NCBI GenBank assembly: GCA_963377175.1
Contig: CAUJNA010001247.1
Location: forward strand, 203,106-267,105
Direction: 5' to 3'
Length of the DNA: 64,000 nt
Origin: Effrenium voratum
Lineage: Eukaryota > Sar > Dinophyceae > Suessiales > Symbiodiniaceae
Every line of letters starts with the position of its first letter. The first letter of the stretch is position 1. A program made the translations under genes and the position numbers. A model generated the notes under the pieces. It was given only the letters and a program-made list of their open reading frames with translations, did no database searches and was not told where the DNA came from. This document shows, piece after piece, positions 32,637-41,175 of the stretch.

Positions 32637-32968
32637 TCGGCCCTCATGAGCTGGTGACAGAGGATGCTGGCAATTGGCTGCTAGCAGTATAAGTTATACT
32701 GGATGACACTGAGGCAACCGTGTGGCAACAGCCGAGCTTGCAGGCCAACCCATTGCTTGCGCTGGCCTTTCTTCAAACTTGGCATTTTGTTTGATGACCA
32801 ATCACTCAGGGAGTGAGTCAAGATAACACCAGTGTGGATTGTACAGAGAACAGCTGGATTATTGATCTCACGAGCCAATCAGATAACACTAGTGAATATG
32901 TTTGATCACGTTCCTCACTGTTTGTTTGACTGCACCGTTGGATGTTTTGGACGCGAACTCGTTCACAG

Positions 32969-34057
32969 GCTTGGGATCTGAGAACGAGCGCCTTCGTGCA
33001 GACATCGACGCTTTGAGGTCGCATCTGCAGGAGGCGCCTTTCTTTCAGTGACACCACTCCTCGCCTTTCCGCGTTTCCCTTCTGCGGGTTTGCCATCTGC
33101 TTCTTTTTTTCTGCCTGTTTTTCTGTTTTAGAGGTTTGCCATTTGGACTCCTGGAAGGGGGCCCCAGAGAACCCCACAGCTCCGCGCCGTTTCGGAGGCA
33201 ACCACCGCCTACGAGCGGGAAGGCGAGGCCCTGGAAGGGCTGAAGCAAGCCTTGCAGGCGACCCGCAAGGCTCGGTGAGTCGGTGGGCGTTGCAGCACCT
33301 CAGTCCCGCATAAGAACTGGTTGATACATGTGGGTGCCACCTGGGTGTGTTTGTGTTGGAGGGGTCCACCCTGGTGGTTTGTTGGGCATGTAGTTTTGAA
33401 GGGAAACCAAAAAGGACAACTCACCTATTTTTGGGTGTCCCATCAAAAAGACACCAGTCTTGCAGCACGTGTGAACAGAACTATCTAAAATCGGGGGGGG
33501 GGGGAGGAAATCACTCCCCAGGTTGGGGGGTTCTTTGTCAGCCCAAAGCTCTCCACGCAGGAGCTAGCGGCCGAGACAAAGCAGCGAGATGTGGTCCAGC
33601 AGGCCGGGAGGGCAGTTTGTAGCATAGGCTATGAGGTGCAAAGGACATGTGCCGAAGCTTTTTCAGTCCAAGTCGCGGCAGGATCCTTTTTTTGGGAGGA
33701 CAAACTCAGACTTGTGTGTGTCAGGATTGCATGACGATGATGAGTAGTAATATGGATGTTGCACCCTTTGTTGGCTGGAGATCTCAAGTTGTTGGACAAG
33801 TTTGGGTGAGTTATATGCTTGAATGCTCTGTGATTCATTGTTTTGGCAGGATTTGAGGGCATCCCGAACGGCCCAAAACCTCATGATCAACCGCTTGGAC
33901 GACATCGAGAGAAGGTGCGGGTTTCTCTTTTTTACGGTGGCCCCAATCATTGAAGCTTGAAACTGCATGTTGAAAGGATGTACCTCCCGTCAGCGCAATT
34001 GTTAATACAACAGGGAGTGGGTGGTGGCAGGGTTTTGGCCAGGAACAAGGCCCTCAA
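32969..34057 (+). CDS. Coiled-coil protein gene, five phase-linked exons (partial)
   Basis: Exons 32969-33030, 33180-33269, 33561-33611, 33850-33914 and 34043 to about 34057 join without frame conflict. They code SENERLRADIDALRSHLQ, then ATTAYEREGEALEGLKQALQ, then ELAAETKQRDVVQQAGR, then DLRASRTAQNLMINRLDDIE and finally NKALK. Every junction has AG before the exon; the donors are GA (33031), GC (33270), GC (33612) and GT (33915), a mixture expected only in dinoflagellates. The product is a long alpha-helical coiled coil, probably structural or cytoskeletal; the family is not identified. The 5' part (possibly exons back to 27 kb) and the 3' end are missing. Confidence 0.65.
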
Positions 34058-34518
34058 GAATTGCGTCCACACTGCAATGGGCCGCTGATGTCTCTCTCTC
34101 GGGTTGGTCTCACTCCGGGAAAACGGGGCTGCGAGAGGCCGTCAGCTTCTCGGGGTAATGAAACCAGGTGTCCTCTTGGCAGAGCCTCGTTTCGTCGGTT
34201 TGATGAGGTAGAGGCAGCTTTTGTTGGAAGCTGCGCTTTAGGACACCTGATCGCTTTGTCTTTATCGCAAAGAGCTTGACAAGGCGTTGCCTGTAAATTT
34301 GCGAAACTCGCTTTGGGCGCACGACTCGAAATTTGGGGGTTGCAATCAGCTGTCTGGCCTGTGCTCAAGCTTGATCTCTAGCCGAACTAGCTCGGCGCGC
34401 CCCCAGAGTTTGCAGAACGTCTTCGACTTAGCCTTTCTGTGGTACCCACTTTGCCTTGTGGTTCAGCCCATTGTGTTACATGCCCCATGTCCGTCGACAG
34501 GTCAGAAGTCAGGGCACC

Positions 34519-37500
34519 ATGGGCGGCTTGATGGAATACAATGGCCCATGGCTTAGTATCCAGCGGAGTGTACCGCAACCCAAAGCTGCGACGCCGGCCA
34601 GGCTCAGCCATTGTCGCCATGGCCGGCGAGAATTGTGCCGCGGGCTCGGGCAGCGCTTTGTTGTTGCTGGTTGATGCAAAGAGGGAAGCAGCTCATGGAG
34701 TTGTTGGGAAGCATTTTACGTTTTTGCTTATTGTGGTTTAGTGGGAAATCCCCACTGAACTGCTAAAAAGTATGTTTTTGCTCCCCTTCCAACGTCAACC
34801 AAGTATCTCCAGGTGGCAATTGCGGCCGATAGTCGCCACGGAGTCTGGTCCCCAGAGACAAGTCACGTGCAAATGTGACGCCTGGCCTTGGAACGTAGTC
34901 GCGTGCATCGCTTGTCCCTGCCAAGATTCGGCAGCTGCAGACGGTTAGCTGCAACAGGCGCTACTGCAAGCCAGAGAGTTGTAGCCAGCAGTCCAGCGGC
35001 AGGGAGAAGACTTTCCAGGTGCTTGAGCCCCAGCATCGCAGCCTTGTGGCTTGCAAGCCATGCGGTCCTTTCGTTGTCATGTCAAGAGAAGACCGTCGTG
35101 TTTCGTACGAGGACCGACCAGTGCTACGTTGGCCTGGCTGGCCTGGCAACGGATGTGGGGCTCTCAAGTCAAGCAAGAGAAAGAAAACAGGTGATGCAGG
35201 TTTGAGCAGGGGTGTTGTGTCGTACCATGCCGCATTGTGCCTGAGCCACATCCTTTGTTCGGTTAAGTCGCAAGTTATATATGGCCATGGCTCAAAATCC
35301 AAATCGTACCCGAACATCCCTACCTCCACTAAAACAGGTTCTAAAATGGGCGGTGCACCTACCAACCAAAATGGATCCCCTGGGTTTTGACCCACAGCCA
35401 TATGCTGGACGCAGCTGAAAGCCGCCTTCCACCGTGCCTTGCTACCTTGCGCTCGCTGCTCTCTTAGGTTCAGACCATGAGCCAGTTGCTGAACTTTCGG
35501 ATGAAGCTCTTCACTCTCCGAGAGGCCGCTTCAACAAGCTGCAACTGTGGATGGACGAAATCCATTTCGCACCACCGTTCAGAAACGCTGGTTTCTGATT
35601 CGATTCCCCGTGCAGGATTTTGTGCATCCACAGAATTACCACAAAACGTGCAACATGAGATCTAAAGAATCAGTTGCTGAAGCTGCAAAATCACATGACC
35701 CACAGGAGCGACAGATGCAACCTCACGTGATCGGCAATATGATCTCCTCGATGCTGTGCCCCAGAGGGCATAGCTTTTCATGACATGCACACGTTACCTC
35801 GAGTCATCACCACCCACCATATTTGAGAATGTGCCATCGTCCGACAAAATTCACAGAAGAAGGAAGGCTGTTTGCCCATGCGATTGCACGTTCAGTAGCA
35901 GAAACCTTGGAATCAGGCCGTTTGAGACGCAAATATCACACCTTCTCTCAGGAAAGCTTTGGCAATGAAACCACGCACACATAGCGGGTGGTTGAAGTGT
36001 AGGATCCAATTCAGCGTCCTCCACGGTTCCTGAGCCTGGCGTGATCATTCTTAACATTTCCGACGGCAGGGGAAGCTTGACCAAGTCAAATTTGATGTCT
36101 CCTCCTCCAAAGATGCAACCGGACATGCTTCTTGAAATCCTTGTCATTTTCCAAGGCTATGGCTGCTCAAAGGGTGTGATATAAGTGTGTGCTCTATTTG
36201 GCTCAAAATTAAACAGGAGGGGCAAACCGCAGGTTTTGGTCCATGTCTCCACTTACCGCAGGTTTTGGTCCATGTTTCCACTTACCAGGGCAAGCCATTT
36301 TGGGATTCCGGTGTTTTGAGCCACAGCCATTTGCAGCTCGCTGCCTGTCTCTTTTGTTTGCACGTGCAGCCGGGGCCCAGGGCCTTGGTGTTCAGGTACG
36401 AGAAGCGCTTCGGCCCATGGTTCACCGAGCCAATTGTCGCTGGATTGGACAAAGACCACAAGCCGCGACGGCCTCGGCATGGAGAGGCCAGCCTGTCAAC
36501 GAAGCCTGCTTGCCTGCTTGTTACTTTTTCTTGCTTGCAGGGCAGATGCACGAAGCATGCTAAGGTTCTTGTGTGGCTTCGACTTCATAGGATGTCTCTC
36601 CACCGCTCCGGAGCCTCACTGACAGCGGTTCTAAGTCGTGCAACGGGGCCCTGTCAGCCAGTTGTTGCTTTCCACCTCCATTTCGAGACATATGGGGTTT
36701 TCGAGTCTCAAAGAAAAAGCCAAAAAAAAACAAGCACCACCTACCAAAAGCGCGCCCCCAACCGCCCCCAACCGCCCCCCCCCCCCCCCCCTGTCCCCCT
36801 CTGTTTCGGGGGGGTTTTCGTTACGCGCGGACGCCGAACGGTAGGACTTCGTGGTCTCCGGCACCACCTCGGACCAGCTCTTTGGGGTCTGCGAGTCCTT
36901 CTGGCGACCGGGCGCCGGCCTCGGAGACGTGGTGACGTGGTGACGGTCAGCCCCGTGGGGATTCGGACGACTGGATTGACCAACGTGGATGAGGCCCTAA
37001 AAACAACAACAACATGGTGGACGGATTTTGGCCAGAGAGCCAGCCTGGAGCCACACTGGCACAGATTCGTTGTTTTTTTCTTTTTTGTAAGTACTTGGTC
37101 AGGGGTGCCATCCTGTAGCATTCCATGAGCAGTCCTGTTCAGAGTCGGATTGAGCCAGATCCAGGACTGACTTTTCTCTGATATGCAGTCTCTCGGATTG
37201 AGGTATGAACAAAGATGAGCTCGGAGAGACTCTTTCTCAGCGCCTTGGAGTACTTGGATCTGCCTTGATGAAAGCACATTGCTCGGTGTGTTTGTGTCCT
37301 TCGCGCCCCGACCTGTTTGTGCAGGTGCTTGCTGTCCGCGGTTGACCGCGACTGTTTGGCAGGCTTGTTGCACGCCAGGGAATTTTTTTTTGGGGGCTCC
37401 TGCAGTGTCAGACTGCTTCCACCTAGCTGTGGATGCCTTGCAGGTGCGCAGCAGGGAATGAGGGACTGCTCTCTAGAAACCATCCAATGTGGATTCCTTA

Positions 37501-37867
37501 AGGGCAGCCCCGAGGTTCATTCCATTTCTCATTCCCTAGTTATCGCGCCAAGTTGCCTTTGACATCTCTTGCTGCCCTGCGAGTGGCCTTTGGTCTGTCC
37601 GGTTTGCGGGCGCAGCCCTTTCCCCCCCCCCCCCCCCACCCGGCCCTCTCCGCAGGCTGGGGCGCCACGATTCACATCATCACGCCGGACGAGATCATCA
37701 CCAAGAAGCTGAAGGGACGCAGAGACCCAAGCTTCGGGGATGCTGTTCCTCCCGAGTTGATCTATATTCCCTTTCGGGGCCTTAAAATGGCCATGAGGAA
37801 TGAACTTGGCGCATGTAGCGGTGCAAGTCGTCTTTTTTGTGGTTTCCCTGGTGGTCATCCCACGTAA
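34519..37867 (+). CDS. PSMB3: Proteasome subunit beta type-3 (20S core), 11 exons
   Basis: Exons chain as 34519-34543, 34602-34636, 34813-about 34860, about 35087-35154, 35468-35524, 35706-35755, 36396-36464, 36565-36610, 36845-36923, 37203-about 37245, 37325-37362 and 37655-37867 (two small ones may be counted as one). Diagnostic pieces match beta-3 subunits (PSMB3/PBC1): MEYNG-SAIVAMAGENC, VAIAADSRHG, YVGLAGLATD, VQTMSQLLNFRMKLFTLRE, LYEKRFGPWFTEPIVAGLD, KPFLCGFDFIGC, DFVVSGTTSDQLFGVCESF, NKDELGETLSQR, SAVDRDCLAG, WGATIHIITPDEIITKKLKG. Beta-3 is a non-catalytic subunit of the 20S proteasome in cytosol and nucleus. Start ATG 34519 gives the short N-terminus normal for the family. Donors are GC (34544, 34637, 35525, 36465, 37363), GT (35155, 35756) or GA (36611, 36924). 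The junction 37245/37325 and the end of exon 3 are unresolved. After GRRD, where homologues stop, the frame runs 46 codons on into MITE D4. Confidence 0.9.
35284..35399 (-). mobile_element. MITE family B, copy B8, in PSMB3 intron
   Basis: Complete 116-bp copy in reverse orientation with a perfect ATATG duplication (35279-35283, 35400-35404). It sits 68 bp upstream of the exon starting at 35468. Confidence 0.9.
35545..35633 (-). mobile_element. MITE family A, copy A5, in PSMB3 intron
   Basis: Starts CTGTGGATGGACGAAATCCA and ends GTGCATCCACAG; flanked by AA on both sides instead of TA. It lies 20 bp downstream of the GC donor at 35525. Confidence 0.85.
35851..36147 (-). CDS. Antisense hypothetical ORF inside a PSMB3 intron
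   Basis: A 98-codon frame codes FGGGDIKFDLVKLPLPSEM, LRMITPGSGTVEDAELDP and CDICVSNGLIPRFLLLNVQ, with natural composition. The end (GLIPRFLLL) faintly recalls the GLLxRFLL motif of DUF3987-type primase-associated helicases, but this is only a resemblance. It lies wholly within the intron 35756-36395, on the opposite strand. It may be a relic of a mobile or viral-type element or a chance frame. Confidence 0.3.
   Translation of the reverse strand: MTRISRSMSGCIFGGGDIKFDLVKLPLPSEMLRMITPGSGTVEDAELDPTLQPPAMCAWFHCQSFPERRCDICVSNGLIPRFLLLNVQSHGQTAFLLL
36201..36328 (+). mobile_element. MITE family C, copy C9, in PSMB3 intron, with 29-bp duplication
   Basis: From GCTCAAAATTAAACAGGAGG to GTTTTGAGCCACAGCC with ATTTG on both sides. 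A 29-bp block beginning CGCAGGTTTTGGTCCATG is present twice in tandem (36229 and 36258), one base apart in sequence. Confidence 0.85.
37453..37537 (-). mobile_element. MITE family H, copy H2, in PSMB3 intron
   Basis: AGGGAATGAGGGACTGC at the left and TTCCATTTCTCATTCCCT at the right form the inverted ends; the right end is the reverse complement of the left end of copy H1. Confidence 0.6.
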
Positions 37868-37888
37868 AGGACCTTTTGTTCAACCCCC
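37828..37888 (-). mobile_element. MITE family D, copy D4 (5' truncated)
   Basis: TCTTTTTTGTGGTTTCCCTG, GGTCATCCCACGTAAAGGAC and TTTTGTTCAACCCCC match D3. It supplies the last codons and the TAA (37865-37867) of the PSMB3 reading frame. Confidence 0.75.
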
Positions 37889-38594
37889 AAGTCTGCGATT
37901 TTCTTTGCACGGACTTTCCGAGACAGGCTCACGTGCAGTGGGGCTAAGGCATGGACTAACGCTGTCGGTGAGCTGCATGCAGAGCACGAAGTCAGTAGCG
38001 AGGAAAGCGCATGACGTGCCAATGAGGTGCTTGGATCCTAGTTTGGATATTATTTTTATTTTCTTGCTACATACCAATTCCCCAGAAGGAACTGCTAGGC
38101 GATAGGACGACACCTCAACTCCGGTAACCGCGGCAAATCACAGATGCCGGCCTTCGGAACGCGAGGAAAATATGACGCGCTGCAGTCATGATTTGGAGGC
38201 AGACACTTCACTTGTAGAAGCAAGGAACATGCTCATTGGTACCGTCTAGCACCTGTAAGCCAGCTGGCAAGCGAACTTAAAATCGGCCCTAGACTAACTT
38301 GCGCAAGAATTCTGCGAGCGCGGCTTCCATCGCACGTTTGCCACGTTTGCTTTCTGCTCGGAGTCGGCAGACTTGGCTTCCGAACATGGTGTTTGGCACC
38401 ATGGTCTGACTCGGAAAGTCGCAGTTGAACGCACTGTGCTACACGGATTCCTGTTTTTGATGACTCGTTTATGGCGGATGTTGAAATCCGGTCAGCATGC
38501 CTCTCGTGGTCCATTCAGACAGCCGTCGTACTTCGCAACTTTCCTGCCGGCCACGGCTACAATTAGCTCTCAACCAATCAGCCATTAATTTCCT

Positions 38595-39414
38595 TTGCTC
38601 GCACACCTTGGCCCGTCAACAGCTTCTTCGGACCTGACACTCAGCCGAAGGAGGCAAGCGCGCTCAAGCGCGCTCGGAAGGCGCGGAAGCAAAGTACTTT
38701 TGCGGAAGCAACAACCCGTGCCGCGGAAGCCAGCGGAAGATGAGCGGACACCAGTCCCATATTATGACCTTTTGTCCTTTTATTCTTGGTCACCGCTCAA
38801 TTGTAGCCCAGACAAGACGTTATCACCAGGGCAGCGTCAGACTTTCTCTGACATGTTCAAGAACGGGAAAGGAAATGTGGATGAGTTTGTGGATACTTGC
38901 AAGCATGTCTTTACGGCAACTGATCAAGGCTTTGACGAACGGCAGCTTGATGCGACTGTCAAGCAGAATGATCCTGACCTTGAGAACTTCTACACCCTGG
39001 TAGATGAGATGTTCCGCAACAAGCCGCAGGACCGTTCCGCACGCGAACGTTTGAGGGATCCAGCGGAGCAGGTTGAAGGGCAATGGCTCAACGTGGCTTG
39101 CACACTGATTTCTGTGGGGCAAGATCTGTGGATACAGCAAATCAGAAGGCGAGATGAAGCTTTCTCTTCAGACACAGGCCGGCTTTGCAGCAGTCCGCAT
39201 TGACTCAGATTGCAGCAAAATTGAGTGTCTGCACCAAGGACCAGGCCGTGCTTTGCGCGAAGCATGGGTGAACCGAGATCTTACTCTGAATCAGCGCCTT
39301 GTGTTCGATCAAGTTGTTGGGGTTGAGGGCACGGAGTCTGTTGACTTCACGACGATTTTGAGAACGGAGGTTTGGAAGTCCGGAGCAACGTATCTCACTG
39401 GCGCTTTATGTTGA
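38595..39414 (+). CDS. Hypothetical protein, probably frameshifted
   Basis: Frame 38595-39203 codes DKTLSPGQRQTFSDMFKNGK, GNVDEFVDTCKHVFTATDQG and DPDLENFYTLVDEMFRNKPQ, clearly protein-like. The frame then stops, while neighbouring frames continue with QSALTQIAAKLSVCTKDQAV and NRDLTLNQRLVFDQVVGVEG up to TGA 39412-39414. Just upstream another frame reads ASALKRARKARKQSTFAEAT. Either small introns or indels separate these parts. No known family or catalytic motif was recognised, and the ATG at 38595 may not be the true start. Confidence 0.4.
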
Positions 39415-39689
39415 CTGTTGGCATAGCATCGAATGGACAGGCTTGATTCGGTCAGCAACTTCGGACTGAGCTGGAGCCGGGGATGGAGCAAGAGCGCATG
39501 AGGGTCGATAGGAGCAAGGGGTGGGGCGAAACAATTTGCGATGATGGCAGGGATTGAAGTCCTCCGTTCTTTCTACATAGACGTAGTCCAGGCACGAGTC
39601 GCAACAGATACATGCAGCCTGAACAGTGATATGGGATTGTCCTTTTTTGGTGTGTTGAGTTGCTTCAAAAGGCAGAAGGTGGGACCTCC

Positions 39690-40034
39690 CCGAATCATAC
39701 CCCCGAATCATACCCCCGAATCATACCCCGAATCATACCCCCGAATCATACCCCTTAAAACGTATGCTGCAAGATGCTACTGTTCTTCTACCGTTTTGTG
39801 TTGTTCACTGTCTCACAACAACCACCACCAGCGCTACCCAATACTACCACTACCACTGCCACTACCGCGACTACGAGTATTACGATCACTACTACCGCTG
39901 CTACTACTACTATACTGCTTCTGCTTCTGCTTCTGCTACCCTCACTACTAACTACTACGACTACAACCTTTACTACTACTTCTACTACTACGACTACTAC
40001 CTTTATTACTACTACTACTACGACTACAACCTTG

Positions 40035-40089
<55 letters not shown>

Positions 40090-40777
40090 GTACTACATCT
40101 ACTACTACTATTCCTGCTGCTGCTGCTGCTGCTACTACTCACTACTACCACATACATCATTCTGAGTCTGTAATCAGTGCCGTTTTGCACCTAGCCGAAT
40201 CATACCCGCGAATCATACCCGAATCATACCCGGACAATGAGCTTCCCCTGCCAAGGCTAGTGCTAAGTCTTTTTCACAGCGTCCGCACCACTACAGCCGC
40301 TGCTGCTTATGCTACAGCTGCTACCACTACTTCTGCAACTGCTACTACTACTACTACCACTACTACTGCTACTACTACTACTACTACTACTACCACAGCT
40401 ACTACGAGTTTGTAATCAGTGCCGTTTTGCACCTAGCCGAATCATACCCGCGAATCATACCCGAATCATACCCGAATCATACCCGCGCAATGAACTTGCC
40501 TTGCCAAGGCCAGCGCCAAGTCTTTTCAAAGCTTCCGCGCCACTACGTCGCTGCTGCTACTGTTACTACTACTACCACTACTACTACTACTACCGCTACT
40601 ACTACTACTACTACTACTACCACGACTACTAGTACTACTACTACTACTACTGCTACTACTACTACTACTACTACTACTAGGACTACTGCTACCACTATTT
40701 ACTACTACTCCTACTACTGCTACTACTACTACTACTACTAGGACTACTGCTACTACTATTTACTACTACTACTACTA

Positions 40778-40820
<43 letters not shown>

Positions 40821-40827
40821 GTATTGT

Positions 40828-40877
<50 letters not shown>

Positions 40878-40933
40878 TTGTTACTACTACAATGTTACTA
40901 CTAGTACTGCTACTCCGGCGACTACTGCTACTA

Positions 40934-40968
<35 letters not shown>

Positions 40969-41060
40969 TCCGCGAATCATACCCCCGAATCATACCCCCG
41001 AATCATACCCCGAATCATACCCGCGAATCATACCTGCGAATCATACCCCGTACTCAAACC
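39690..41060 (+). repeat. Composite array: CGAATCATACCC dodecamer and (ACT)n
   Basis: Dodecamer units occur at 39691-39755, 40196-40230, 40436-40490 and 40973-41050, each bordering long ACT/CTG/CCT triplet tracts (39830-40140, 40265-40405, 40550-40960). A segment of about 240 bp starting near TAATCAGTGCCGTTTTGCAC (40173 and 40411) is duplicated in tandem. Reading frames through it (poly-Thr, poly-Tyr, poly-Ser) are triplet artefacts. Confidence 0.9.
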
Positions 41061-41175
41061 TTCCTGCCCGGCCACCCTAAAAAAATACAAACCCAATATG
41101 TGTAGCCTGGAAGCGAACGACTAAGACCTCTTCCCTGGTCCTGACACGGTTCCTCAGGATTATTCTTCAACGATC

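Noticed and set aside
36190..36215. TTTGGCTCAA as a possible relic of the dinoflagellate spliced leader
   Set aside because: The match is the end of a family C MITE, whose other copies vary at these bases; the leader's upstream half is absent.
37405..37443. A possible extra PSMB3 exon (DCFHLAVDALQ) between 37363 and 37655
   Set aside because: It would fall after SAVDRDCLAG, out of order with all homologues, and its phase does not fit; the exon ending at 37362 joins directly to 37655.
39764..40980. Poly-Thr, poly-Tyr and poly-Ser ORFs
   Set aside because: They are the three readings of ACT triplet tracts on either strand.
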